Assembly: GCA_903813345.2 (NCBI GenBank)
Contig: CAIIXF020000010.1
Span: forward strand, 10,100,349 to 10,164,348
Length of the DNA: 64,000 bases
Direction: 5' to 3'
DNA from: Owenia fusiformis
Lineage: Eukaryota; Annelida; Polychaeta; Sabellida; Oweniidae
Positions 41,301 through 56,300 of this stretch are shown here, piece by piece. Position numbers and translations under genes: made by a program. Under the pieces are notes generated by a model. The model did no database searches and was not told the origin of the DNA. It was given only the letters and a program-made list of their open reading frames with translations. The number at the start of each line of letters is the position of its first letter. Positions within the stretch are counted from its first letter, which is position 1.

Positions 41301-44300
41301 TCAAGCAAGGGTACAAGGAAAACAAACACAAACTCAAGAATAAACACAAACTTGTTTGCTGAGAAATGTATACATTTTATTGGCATGAAAAGGAATGACA
41401 TGCCAATTTGCAGTGATTACAAACACATATCTATGCATTTTATACGATATAATTAAACATGGCTATTATTCAAGGGTAAAAATAAGAAAATACACAATGT
41501 ATGCCAAAGTAATCAATAAGACTTTCAATTTTGACGTACATCAAAATATCCGCCATTTCGTCTGAACGAATTGCGATGGTACTTTCAGACCCCTGTGATT
41601 GCTATTTGGATGTGTTTGTTTTTTCTGATTTACTCAAAATCATGCAAGCAAGGGGACGCAAAACAAGAATCTACTTCTTATGGCCTTATCTGATATTACT
41701 TCAGAGCTTCTGTGAGCTGTATCCATTAAGCCTGTCAACTGAAATCATGAAGTCTCAAGTCTTACTGTCACTACTGTGGATAGAGTGAACTAACCTTGGA
41801 TTCATATTGACTGTTTAAAAAAACAAAACAAATGGTTTTCTATTGCATTGTTAATGTCGGAATTAGGGCAATGACTTTAGGAACAGTGGTTATAGAAAAG
41901 TAAATCGCTCAATTAATTACATGTATGTACATGTAGTTCATTTGTAAGGTTCAGTAGCCTTAGCAGGATCTAGTGCGGTTCCAAGATTTGTAATTTCAAT
42001 ATTCTAATAATCTAATGTATGACATCATTCCACTTGCTTTAGAATTTTCATTTCTGAGGTTCTGTGACCACAACATTCTACTGCAAATCAAACTCTCTCC
42101 CCACCTAGTGCCGACCCATAGAGCATAAACAATAAAATTAAAAATTAAGGCAGTTCCGCAATTTCCCTCAAAAATTGGAAAATGTAATTTCAACATTAAA
42201 TCATATTTTTTCAATAATGTTTAAATATCAAATTAAAAATGTGAGGGATATTGCCCATTTCATTGATAACTGAAAGCCCATGGTACTATAACCATCAAAA
42301 TTACAAAAATTCTCAGCATGTTAAAATACACTGACTGTAATAAAAAGATGAAGTTCATATGCTCCTGCTATTCATTTCTATTAAAGTACAAATATTATTC
42401 TAAGGGCAACTGTAAGGCAGCATTGTGAATGCATGTCACGTGCCAGACTAAATGATTAATGAAACAAGACATTAATCATGATAACCATTACTACACATTA
42501 AAGACTCAATAAAAACAACATAATTTTCCTACTATTACCCTTTAATCTCAATTAATCTGTACTGTAAAACCTGTTCAATTGCCAGTGTTCATATCTTATT
42601 CTTTTGAACATGGTAGTCAATGGAAGAGTACAAAATTGGGACATGTTAAAAGTGTTCTATCCAGGTACTCAGATAAGAGAGATGTTCGGGTATACAGGTT
42701 TCACTATATATTCAATACATAGAGGTTATTTAGTGGGAACTTTTTGATACAGGGTATATCTGAGGGAAATACAATTCATATACCCGAGGGACCGAATGGA
42801 TTTAGCAAGTATGGGATAACACTTCTAGCACTAGTCTTCACTCAAATATTGCAACTAGGAAAATAATTGGCTGAAAATATATTTGTTACCAATTGAAAAT
42901 TTGGGAAATCGAAATTTTGAAATTAACCATATCATCAGAATGAGTAACATGAAATTTCGAAACCAGTTAAGAAAATATCTTGCGAAAAACACTGAGTACA
43001 TATTAGGTATAGAGTAACCCAGGATACGAGAGACTGTTAATCATTTTAATCAAAGGAAATAAAATAAACTGTACGATTACGGCAGGTCATCTTGTACTCT
43101 TAAGGTTTAAATCACGCCGATCATCAAACGGAACTCCGTCAAAGGGGAGGGCATTGGGAGTGATAAAAGCAGCAGATACAGCAATTACTGTTGGATCTTA
43201 ACTATCACGTGTAAATTGTAAATAAAAGTATTTTTCCATAGCAAAATCAATACACTGATGATTCCATACAAAGACGATAAAAACAATTGATATCTTAGAT
43301 AAGGGGTCTCCAAAACACAACCACATGTTTATTCCTTGAACCCAGCGAAGACCAAGCGTGCAGGATGAAAAATATCTCGATCATGTAGCCATCAAATTAA
43401 CACCTCCCTCTATACCCTGAATCCAGATCAGCTAGTCTCTCTCTCACAATTACAGAAGATTTTAGTTTAAAGCTCAGCCTGATAACCTCTAAAAGATCTC
43501 AGACTTTGCGTTCATTGTCTTTTAATGTAATTAATGCTTATAGATCTGCGAATAATGCTAAATAGATAAATGTCAGACCAAAGGACGATTCTCGGTTTGG
43601 AGAACGAAGTTCATCAATCTAAATGAGCATTATCCCTGCTTCGGACAAATTTGATTTTTTTACATAATATAGATTTGAATGTCTTCTTTTGAATAGTCAT
43701 AATTTAATTTGGGTAATATTTCTAGATTTTTCGCAATAAAAAAATATTACCGCAGTACACTGATGAACTTCTTTCCCCAAATCGAGACTTGTATTTTATT
43801 AAATCGGTCTAATTGAGCGTTATCCCTGCTTCAGACCAATTTGTTATTTTTACATCTTGTAGATTTAAATGTCCTCTTTTGAATATTCATAGTTTAATTT
43901 GGGTAATATTTCTATATTTTTCATGAAAATAATTATTAGCCCAGGAGACTGTTCTCCAAACCGAGAATCGTCCTTTAATGAAACAGAGGCAAGATAAAGA
44001 AATCATGTCTATTTTAAAGAGTGGAGACAGGGTTAAGCTCCTGTATAGAGTGAAATAACCTCCTAACATGGCAAAACCCTTTATGTATTCCAGGGACCTT
44101 AGCAACAACCACCTGACAGAGCTACCAGACCTGGATGTACAATATAGTAGCCTGGTAACAATAGATGCGAGGCGTAACGGAGACCTGGTACACATCCCGA
44201 CATGGGTCAGCAATCTCGCAAATCTGACCTCACTTCTAGTCGATAAAGGATCCACATGTTGTGTACTTGAAAAAGAAATGTTAGCACAAAATGGTAATTC

Positions 44301-47300
44301 ATCTCGACTTCTTAAATATTTTTCTTAAGAAAGGCAATGAATCTGCACTTGGACACTTGTTTTTGATACTTTATTCAAGATAGTATCAATAGGTTTAAAC
44401 AACAGAAAATACCATAATTTATATCTGAAATTGGTCAAGTAATTATACTTTTAATTGATTACAAATTCAATAGACTAGATGCGAGTAGAAATAATCTTGA
44501 TTTACGTCATTAAATATTCAAAATACAGACAAAGTGATGTCATATTTGAAATCTACATGTAAAAGTACATCTAGAAATATGGTTTCGAAAATTGTTTATC
44601 AACTTTGAAAATTACTTTTTTTTGAAAATGTGACTTCTTGTTCGGGTTGATTCCTCATAGACCCCATGTTACAAAATCACAAAAAGTGAAATGTCTTTTC
44701 TTGTATTGGACAGATAACATTTTCTTTTACTGGACATATTTTAATTTGTACAACTATTAGATACATAAGGGTTATATAAAAATTGAACCACTAAAACAGA
44801 CGTAATTTAAGTTTAAGCGAACTTTCTACTATACCCGCCATGTTATCTGACCCGAACAAGCCACCTGGTGGCGAAACTGGTAACTACCTACTCACATCTG
44901 CGTTATTAGGAAACATTTTAGGAACTGTATAACATTCAAGAGAGAGTGTGTGAGAGAGGGAGGGAGTGAGACTTGTAATAGAAGACAGCGAGGGGGTTGA
45001 TACAAGACTATATTTCTAAAAAAAATATTAATTTTATTGTTTTCCATTTTCAGGAACATTGGGTAAACACTGGGTAGAAACAGTGTGTCAACCTACTGTA
45101 CCAAACACAGAGTGCACTGACCATCTCCTAGATATCTTTACCTTGGTACTGTATGGCTTAGTGGCTGCAGCCTCCTTCATCATAAACACATGGGTGAGTA
45201 CATAATGGGTATAAAGGGGTGGAGTCTACCGAGATAAGGTAAAGAGGTTTGAAAATATTATATTATTAGAGCCTCCAACATAAACATAATGTAATCCAAC
45301 ATAATAAACATAAGGTTTAAGAGCTTCAAAAACATGGTACAAGGGATCCAAAAGTTCATATCTTTATGAATTGAAAGATTTTGTAACGTTCCAACAAAAT
45401 AATGTTGTTTCACCAATTTATGGTTTATAAGACCCATAATATCATACAACTTCACTTCTTAAAAGAGAGCTTCGTCTTCACTCTTTCAGTTTACAATAAA
45501 TCTCTGATCTCACCAAGCCAATAAGAGTTTGTCTTCGAAAAACAGACATAAGGGCATGTGGGTCTTACCATAAGGATAAGGATTAAGAAAACTCCAGATA
45601 TAGCCCCTCACCATAATACAGGGGGCGAAATAATTTTTTTTCAGTTTGTCCCTTAACACTTTTCACACTCTCCTTCCCTCTGAAACTTCAATCCAATATT
45701 TATCTTTTGTTCAAATTATATATTGCTTTATTCTAAAAATTGATATAGGCTTATAAATCATAATGGACTTTTGTGTGTCTTCCCTTGATCTGCTCAGTAG
45801 CTAATTGGAGAGAACATAACAATTCGTGTTTTTACTTCCTCTCATAAAACATATCTTATGGTTGAGGGCTTACATAGAGATTATCTGGAAAGGGGTTCAG
45901 GATATTGTGATTATCCCAAGGCAAGTGTAATATATCTGCCCAATAAAATACAAATTCTGATGGTTGCCTTTTAGAAAGGCACACAAATTCAATTGTGATA
46001 AACAATATATTTCAACCTAAGACAAACTCAGTAAATGTATCATATTCCTAATGATCTAACCTTTCCAATGGTATGTCCCAAACTGAGAGAAAATGATGTC
46101 ATTCTTACACTTAACACTCGAACTGAGCTTCGTGATAGATTGCCTATATTAAGAGAAATTCCTCATAGAACACACATCCAAACAGAATAAACACACGGGC
46201 ATTTTGTTTAAGATCAATGTGGTTTAAAGGGGTGATCTGTTCCACATCTTTACAAATAAGCCAATGTTTTTGCTTGTTTGTTTTACCATGGGCTTAGTAT
46301 ACAATTAGTTAAACTATGTAAACATATAATAAAATACTCCTGGCCATGGGAAAATAAAAATTAGAAACAAAAAATAAGGTTGGGATATTAAGAAACTTGA
46401 ACCTGGGTATTGTGAAGTATTAATCCCTTGATAGTTAAATGTTTGTTTAACTGGGCCTGTATTTCACCAAAAAAAAACCTAAATGAATTACCTGCCATTT
46501 TTCGAATGATTTTACCACTTTTACTTCATTTTGATTTTCATTAATATTCAAATTGTAGAGTAAAAAGTAGAAAAGTCCAGTCCCTTGGTCTTGTTTTAAA
46601 AAGCAAAATGCCTGCAAAACTCAGAATTAACACATATGTGCCTAATACAATGCACCAGTCATAACAAACTTAGTTTCAGAGCATACATGTAAAACAATAG
46701 CCTGCACCTCAAATTTTGAGGGATTTTGATTTAAACTTTTTCTCGGAGTCTTATTTAATACAATGGTTCTCAATGCATATATTTTTTTGTATTGTAAAAT
46801 ATTGAACTTTGGACCTTCATTCAATGTGACAGCCCGCCAGGGGCCCAGGCTATCACAGAACAAGAAAAGAGGAAATTGAACCTAGAATTTTTGTTTTGGG
46901 AATACCCTTTTTTATTTTGTTGCACCATATGTGACAGCTGAGTTCATATAGACTTCTATGGATTGATATAATCAATTAGATTTTATGCGAGCTAATAACC
47001 TTCAAACGCTGCAGCGCCTTTGTGCTTCTAGTAATTTTGAAATTGTTCCATTATCTCCAAGATCAAACTCAAGAAAGACCCCCACAAACAACCAAACATA
47101 GACACCCAACAGAGAACACTTCAAATAGTTTCATTCCCCTATCTTTTCAGGTACTGGTGGTCCTCTATGGTACAAAGAACAGACGTACAACCCCTACACA
47201 GCTACTTATGGGCCAATTCCCTGTCTCCAACCTACTAATGACTTTCTATACTGTTGTCTTACTAGAGAGAAGCGTCTCATTCTACAATGAATATCATTAT

Positions 47301-50300
47301 CACCAGGAATCGTGGATTCACAGTCAGTTGTGTACATTATGTGGATTCATTTTCATCACATCAAATCTCATGTCTACCCAGTTATATTTATTGACAATCA
47401 TAGAAATGTATATCAAGATCGCATTTCCCTTTAAAGATCATTTACATTTGACAGGCAAAAAATTAAACTATGCGATTCTGATATTGTGGATTATATCATT
47501 GTCTGTCGCAACGCTTCCATTGTTTAAGAGTGTTCGAATTGGAATGTATAACGTCACAAGCATGTGTATACCTGTCTATAGTGGAACACTGTTTGGGTTA
47601 GAGACTAATATATGGCTGAGGATATATGCCAGTATATTAACACTTTGCTTTGAGACTATTGTTGTGTTACTCATACTTTTACTGAGATCTGTGAGTCACC
47701 AACGTCATTCGAATACACTCACGCAGGAGAACAGACGATTGGTTTACAACGTAATATTTATGATCGCAATCCATATCGTATTATGGTCAGTGCTCCTCAT
47801 ATGTCTCTTCATGTCAACGTTCGGAACTGGAGAACTAGGATACTATGGACGTATAGGATTTTCTCGACTTGCGGTTCTTGAGACTATTCTCAATGTTACT
47901 GTGTATATTATACGTAAAAGAACATTTCAAGAAGACACAAAACGATTCATTAAATTATTTTTTGAAAAAATAAGGTGTACCTCAGTTTTATGATGTTGCC
48001 CACGATAAATGTGTCTACGCACAAGGAAAGCATTATACATGTACTGTAAATGAAAATACTTTATGAAATTATAATATTTAGATAAAATATCATGCCAATT
48101 AAAAATGGAAATTGTTTATTTATAATATCTATCATTTTTAGTTGAATGTATTTTTGTCACAATCAAGGGTAAATAAATATTAAATATATGAATATGTCCC
48201 ATCTTGTTTGAAAAATATTGTCAAGAAATGAACTTCTTAATGTATGATCCCACAAAAGGCAATTATCACTGACTCAGATATTACTTATACCAACATACAG
48301 GCCACCTAGACTTCCATCAACACGAACATCAGTTCTAACGTCATGCGAACCACGTTCCTTGCACTCGAACCACGATTCTGACATTGCGTGAGTAAAATCT
48401 AGAGTTGCACACCACTATTTCCTCGCTCCCGAACATATTTCTCTACTCATGCGCAGAGATCCATGCTCGCGAACCACTATGTACATGGTGGTGCGCGACT
48501 AAAGATTTTACGTTTGTGATTGTGGTTCCAGTACAAGGAACGTAGTTCTCAACGTCAGAACTGATGTTCACATTGATGGACGTCTATGAGGCCTGAACAG
48601 AAAGAACAGCAATTCTCATTTTAATTCACAGTTATACATGATAGCGCCATCTTTAGAAAACATGAATTCCTATTCTGATGAATCTGTTTCTAATGTGATG
48701 CATCATTCGAACGAAATTTATGTATCTAATAATAAAGTGCTAATCCAAATCCATGTTTTTTTTATTTCGATACAATCAAACATGGCATTTCTGCTTAATT
48801 TGATCGCATCTCCTCAAATTAAAGTCCTATATGACGATGCAAAACAAGTACAAGGGTCCCACCAAGAAATGGTAGCAATAACTTCTTGGTGGGGACATAA
48901 AAATGACAAAAAAAAACTCACCTTTCCAAGTGCATCCTCATCAGTGACCAATTTATAATGTGGGGAGTCTGAAAGCACTCTCCAAGCAGTGAGCCCAAGT
49001 TTTGATGCACTTGCTACCTCCATGGCAGAGTTAGACTCCTCTGTGCAGCTTCCAACAATGATTAGTTTGTGAAGTGGATGAAAGATGGCGCAGTTGATAC
49101 CCCTAGGATAGTGTGTACCAAAATGGAAAGTGTGCTCTTTTTTAAAATCTCCATCATTGCTGGAAAATAAGAGAATATCAAGGCTTTAGACACTATATAT
49201 AGCTAAAATGTTTTACTGTATGTGGGGTATTTAATCTGAGTGGTTCATTTGCAGGATGAGCAAAAGACAAGTCTCGATTTGCAGAACAGCCTTCTGGTAA
49301 ATAATTTTTTTTGGAAAATATAGAAATAACACCCAAATTAAATTATGAATATTCAAAAGAGGACATTTAAATCTACAATATGTAGAAATATCAAGATTGT
49401 ATGAAGCAGGCTTTCTGTGCAGTAGACCGATTCAATAAAAGACAAGTCTCGGTTTCGAGAACAAAGTTCATCAGTCTACTGTGCTAATATTTATTTTATG
49501 AAAATATAGAAAGAACACCCTAATTAAATTATGGATATCCAAATGAGGATATTTAAATCTACAATATGTAAAATGTCCAAAGCAGGTGTAACGTGCAATA
49601 GACGGATGAACTTCTTTCTTCAAACCGAGACTTGTCCTTTTATCATTTTTCTAATTTTAATTCTCCAAATGACAAGAAGCTTCCCACTGGATATCATTAT
49701 GGAGATAATATTTCCGAAAATATATTTTCCAAACCTGGCAAAAATTAGGCAATAAGGAAGTTTATGATAAGGTAAAATTACCACTTATACAGGATGTCGA
49801 CAAATAAAATGATGTTTTAGTTGTATGCATTGGTTACAGTTACACAGCGGGTTAATCTCTTCATAAAAAGGTTCATAAAGAGTGATTTTTGAGGTGTTCA
49901 ATAGGCACAGAATCCTTTGCATGCTAACCCTGCTGTACAACAGGTATGATTGTCTATAGGGGGCAGCACCTTCCAGTGTCTAAGACTGCTGGGGAGTTGA
50001 GAGATTGTTATACATGTACATGTATCATATTTCAAAACAAATCTCATGGAGTAATCATTGAATATATAAATATACATGCATATATTTACACATTTGGACA
50101 GTTGCCGATATGGCCTAAAATCTGTTTGTCCATTCATAAACTAGGCAATTTTGGTAAGAAACTGGCCTTATGGGCCTTATTTTTTGGGGCCTATTCTTAA
50201 GAAAATGAATTTTTCAAATGCAACAAAGGAACCTTTTGGGTGCCCCTCCTCTTGAATTGCAGGTCCGCCCCTTAATCCAGTTTCTTTCTTTCCAGATCTT

Positions 50301-53300
50301 TCTTTAGGATGCTAGTTATATGAAATTCTCTCCTTCACTCCCTGTGCCTTTGAAACATTTCTCAACAATTTAGTATAACCACCTTGTCCTTGACAGTTCT
50401 GATTTAGAGCTCTGTTTACAAACTTTTTCAAGTCACTTCAACACAAAATAATTCAAAACATTCAGGCAAGGGCTGATTTGACCTAAAAGAGGAAATGAAG
50501 AATGAACTAGTTGGTTCTACTAATGACATACCTCCTTTAATAAAGAACAAAACAATAACAGAAACATTATAATCCAGAGTTCATGAAAGTGTATAACAAG
50601 AACCTAAGCCCTATTATTAGAATATTTGAAACATTTCTAGCATTATGTACATTATCATCAAGATTTCTCAAGTTTATTCTTGTAAAGTATGCGCTAGGAT
50701 GTAGTTCATAATTGATCCATTTAATATAATAATATATATGTTTAAATTGACATATATAAAATGTGTGATTGAGTACTCTAGGAGATTTATAAAACAAACA
50801 ACATGATATATTATTCCTGGGCCTCAGACGAGAACAATCAACTTCAATAATTCTAATGTGTTTTGTGAAACACAAAATTGGTGATAACAGATTATAATAC
50901 ATCTCATGATGATGAAGCACATTTAAAATAGCATAATTAGCATGAAACAATAAATATTAAATGGCTATATGCTCCAAAGCATGTTATCCTCTCAGGGTGG
51001 AACTTTTGTTAACCACATACACTTTCAAGATGTACTTTCTCTAAAAAAGGTCTTAATGGAATCTTAATTATTAATCAATCAATGGATCTTCAAATTAAAC
51101 ATTTGAGCCTTTCCTATGTTCTCTTTAATTGGTCAATAGGTCCAACTATGTCATGGCATTGTAACAGGCATTTTACTTTATTTGTTAATCATAAGTACCC
51201 CCCCCCCCTCAACATTTGTGTTAAATGGACCAGTCCTCATAGCACCAGTTCTCACATGATCTCCTAGGTCACCTTCATCCATGTAGTAATCCAGGGAAAC
51301 AACATTAACTGCGGATTTTATCAAACAGCTTTGAAAAGTGAAGGGACTTCTACGAGTAAACTGATCAGACAAGTAGAAGGAGAAATATGTTTGGATTCTT
51401 TTTGCTGTTAATAGTGGCACAAGTTGTCATATGTGATAGCCACACACAGGAATCAGCTTGTAGAAGATATGACATCAGAGCACTTGACTTCTGGAGAAAT
51501 GGAGGAGAAATTGGTGAGTTGTCTGTATTTGAACATTGGTGCATGATATCTGTATCCTTTGACATGGTTGTATAAATTTCAACTTGGTTTACAAAGTGAA
51601 ACAAGAATTTATAAAGTTGAAAACAGTTGTACAAAACTGAACATGGTTGTACAAATTTAAACTTGGTTTACAAAGTGAAACATGGTTTTATAAAGTTGAG
51701 AACACGGTTATATAAAGTTGAAAACAGTTGTACAAAACTGAACATGGTTGTACAAAGTTAAACAATTGGTTGTACATGTTAGTGTGTATTGTACATTTTT
51801 GAACATGGTTGTATGTTGGTATATATGGTTGCAAATGGCTGTACATTGTTCAAAATTGAACATGGTTGTACATGATTGATTGTAAATGGTTGAACAAGTC
51901 ACACTCCAACCTACATGTATTTTTGAATTTATCAATAATATACTCATTGGTAATGTGATCATGAAATAATGTACAATTTATATCAAAACAAATTCACTAA
52001 TTAATAAACACTCCACTTTGTTCAAGCATATAGGCTGAATAATAATTAGATCTACTGTTAATTTTTTAAGGTTACATCAACATCCGTGGTAACAGTGGAG
52101 AATATCATCATGTATTCCGTGAGATTAACAGTGCGGGGGAAGTCTGGCTGCACTTTGGAAGGCAGGGACAAGTGGACTGGAACTATATAAACTCTATCTC
52201 AAACCTCAGCCCTATTGTCTTGCTACAACAGAGGCACATTGATGCAATTTCTGACTTTCACATTCTTGATTATGCCATAGATACTGATGTAGACTTCTAT
52301 CTACAGGCTGACGATAGCACCAACCCGAGTCTCTTGAAAGTTTTCTGACCCAGCGACGATGTTTGAGATCAAAATGGATCGAGGTGGAAATCATGCACAT
52401 TTGACATTTGCGCCAGGTTATTTTGATAGAATACAATGTACAGGTGCGAGCAATAGCAACACTTGTGGTCAGTTTAAGAAACCACTGAAGGATCAAAACA
52501 CTGACCCAATCATTATTTGGGAAGCCAACTTTAGACCAACTGATACTGATCTTGGGGCAACTGCTGCCAATGTTAATGGAGTATACTGGCATCGTAATAA
52601 GTTTACTTGGAATGGTACAAAATACATTGTGAAAATTAAAATTGAAGATCAAAAGTAAAAATATATTCTTGGATTATCTGACTGTCAGATAAAGGCATAT
52701 TGGACATTTTACTGTTACTTTAATATAAAGAGAGAATCAGATATAGGGAGCAGGCCAACAAAATTTTTTAAAAAGTTTCAATTTTAGACAAGGCATTAAC
52801 ATGACAAAATGTCACCACCTAAAACAATTTGGTCAATTTAAAGCAAGTTGGAAAATACCTTTCAACCTTAAGAAGAACTTCTGAGAACATGTAGATGATT
52901 TTGAAAAAAAAATTAGTCAATTTGAAGCAAGTTGAAAAAAGACCTTTTTGACCTTGAGAAGGTCATTGAAGGTCAAATCTAAAGTCAGATTTGAACTTCT
53001 GAGAACTTGTAAAGTCAAATTTGAACTTCTGAAAAGATGTAGATGATTTTGAAAAAAAAAATTGGTCAATTTGAAGCAAGTTGAAAACAGACCTTTTTGA
53101 CCTTTTTTGACCTTGAGAAGGTCATTAAAGGTTAAATGTCAAATCTAAAGTCAGATTTGAATTTCTGAGAACATGTAGATGATTTTGAAAAAAAAATTAG
53201 TCAATTTGAAGCAAGTTGAAAAAAATATCTTTTTTGACCTTGAGAAGGTCATTGAAGGTCAAATGTCAAATCTAAAGTCAAATCTAAAGTCATATTTGAA

Positions 53301-56300
53301 TTTCTGAGAACATGTAGATGATTTTGAAAAAATTTAGTCAATTTGAAGCAAGATGAAAAAATACCTTTTTGACCTTTTTTGACATTGAGAAGGTCATTGA
53401 AGGTCAAATGTCAAATCTAAAGTCAGATTTGAATTTCTGAGAACATAAAGATGGTTTTGAAAAAAAAATTTAGTCAATTTGAAGCAAGTTGAAAAAAGAC
53501 CTTTTTGACCTTTTTTGACTTTGAGAAGGTCATTGAAGGTCAAATGTCAAATCTTAAGTCAAATCTAAAGTCAGATTTGAATTTCTGAGAACACGTAGAT
53601 GATTTTGAAAAAAAATTTAGTCAATTTGAAGCAAGTTGAAAACAGACCTTTTTTACCTTTTTTGACCTTGAGAAGGTCATTGAAGGTCAAATGTCAAATC
53701 TAAAGTCAGATTTGAAGGTCAAATGTCAAATCTAAAGTCAGATTTGAATTTCTGAGAACATGTAGATGATTTTGAAAAAAAATTTAGTCAATGTGAAGCA
53801 AGTTGAAAAAAGACCTTTTTGACCTTGAGAAGGTCATTGAAGGTCAAATGTCAAATCTAAAGTCAGATTTGAACTTCTGAGAACATGTAGATGATTTAGA
53901 AAAAAATTGAAGTCAGTCTAAACAGTATTTGTTAAGTTATAGGAAGTTGTAAGAAATTGTTACAGACGCCGGACGCCTACCTCCAACCGCCGGACGCCAA
54001 CCGTCGTCGCAAAAAAACGGAGACCATAACAATATGTCACCACTTTTGGTGGTGACATAAAAATTTCTGGCTCAACTCATTCCTTCTCATGTCTATTTTC
54101 TAAAAATCCTCAAAGTGCATACTTAATTTCAGGAAAACTTAAGATTTTTACAATAATGTATTATTTTTCCATAAGAATGGTTACCATTATAGATCTGATT
54201 CTGCCTTTAATAAAAGAAAGGGAGATAGAATATCCATACATTTCAAAAATTGATTGGGCTATCCTGCCAAACAATTAACTGATTTTAGAAAAAGATTCAA
54301 AAAACTTCAAAAATGAGTATGCAACATTATTCCTGGGCCTCAGACTAGATCAGTTGCTGACAATGAATTTAAATGTCAATGTGTTTTGCAAAGCATGACT
54401 TCGGTATAATAAAAAAAACATAATTCAACACATGATGACAAAGCGACATTTAAAATAGTGAAGTTTCATGAAACAACAAATATCAATTAGCTACATGATT
54501 CATATCATGTTATCTCTAATAAGGGTGGAACTTTTGTTAATCGGATACACTTTCTGGATGGATCAGTTCTTTCTCTTTAAAAGTATTGATGGAATCTAAA
54601 GAAAGTAATTACTCAAAGGATGTTCAAATTAAATAGTTTGAGCCTTTTCTGTGTTGTCTCTAATTGGTCAGTAAGTCCAACTATGTCATTTTTAACAGGC
54701 ATTTCATTTTATTTTTTTATCACAAGTACCCACCCCCCTACCACATTTGTGTCAAATGGACCAGTCCTCAGAGCATCAGTTCTCTCGTCATCTTATAGGT
54801 CACCTTCATGGATAAGTAATCCAGGACAACAACATCAACTGCGCATTTCATCAAACAGCTTTAAAAAGTTAAGGGACTTCTACGAGTAAACTGATCTAGC
54901 AGGTGGAAGGTGAAATATGTTAGGATTCATTTTGTTGTTAATAGTGGCACAAGTTGTCATATGTGATAGCCACACCCAAGAATTAGCTTGTAGAAAATAT
55001 GACATCAGAGCACTTGACTTCTGGAGAAATGGAGGAGAAATTGGTGAGTTGTCTGTATTTGAACATTAGTGCATGATATCTTTATCCTTTGACATGGTTT
55101 TACAAATTTAAATTTGGTTTACAAAGTTAAACAAGGTTTTATAAAGTTGAGAATATGGTGGTATAAAGTTGAAAAATCTACTGTTAATTTTTAAGGTTAC
55201 ATCAACATACGTGGTAACAGTGGAGAATATCATCATGTTTTCCGTGAGATTAACAGTGCGGGGGAAGTCTGGCTCCACTTTGGAAGGCAGGGACAAGTGG
55301 ACTGGAACTATATAAACTCTATCTCAAATCTCAGCCCTATTATCTTGCTACAACAGAGGCACATTGATGCAATTTCTGACTTTCACATTCTTGATTATGC
55401 CATAGATACTGATGTAGACTTCTATCTACAGGCTGACGATAGCATCAACCCGAGTCTCTTGAAAGTTTCCAGAATTTCTGACCCAGCGACGATGTTTGAG
55501 ATCAAAATGGATCGAGGTGGAAATCATGCACATTTGACATTTGCGCCAGGTTATTTTGACAGAATACGATGTACAGGTGCGAGCAACAGCAACACCTGTG
55601 GCCAGTTAAACAAACCACCGAAGGATCAAAACACTGACCCAATCATTATTTGGGAAGCCAACTTTAGACCAACTGATACTGATCTTGGAGCAACAGCTAT
55701 AAACTCAAACGGAGTATACTGGCATCGTAATAAGTTTACTTGGAATGGTACAAAATACATTGTGAAAATCAAAATTGAAGATCAAAAGTAAAAAAATATT
55801 CTTTGATTATCTGACTATCAATAAAGACATTGAAACATAATTTTTTGTTGTTGCTTTCATAAAAGAAAGGGAGATGAATATTCATACATTTCAATAATTG
55901 ATTGAGAAATTGATTGAGAATTGATTAATTTTAGAAAAACATTCTAAACATGAAGTTTTTACAAGAAAGTTCCATTTCGGCAGAAAAAAGGTATATATGT
56001 AGTTATGCTGTAATGAAATGACTATAATATTTTCATACCTTATCTTGTACTTGACCAGTTTCCCTCTGTATGTAATGACCAGCAATTCAGCAGCCCTGTA
56101 ACATAGTATTACAATATCACATAAATGAGGATCAAGTACTGACCTTTACAGCACCATAATACCTTAATATTCACTATGTTCAAATCTCATTTCAAAGTAG
56201 AAGCTTAAATTTAGAGAGAAGGGGTACTTATTACTTCACAAGAAGCTGATCCCAATCTGAAGAATGAGCTAAAAGCCAGTAAAAGCTCTATGCATTGTCA

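Larger units (their letters stand above)
50812..52700 (+). repeat. Tandem segmental duplication, left copy
   Basis: From TTATTCCTGGGCCTCAGAC (about 50814) through the secreted-protein gene to about 52700 this segment matches 54330-55830, including upstream DNA (GGGTGGAACTTTTGTTAA and CATTTGTGTTAAATGGACCA). It is longer than the right copy mainly because intron 1 is expanded. Confidence 0.85.
54330..55830 (+). repeat. Tandem segmental duplication, right copy
   Basis: Matches 50812-52700 (see there). Offset between copies is about 3.5 kb; coding parts are nearly identical. Confidence 0.85.

Noticed and set aside
48638-48958. 106-codon plus-strand open frame
   Set aside because: Overlaps NBAS exon 7 antisense and a MITE hairpin; no protein-like features.
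52359-52658. Independent 99-codon gene starting MFEIKMDRGG
   Set aside because: It is the frame-restored tail of exon 2 of the broken secreted-protein copy, aligned exactly with the intact copy.
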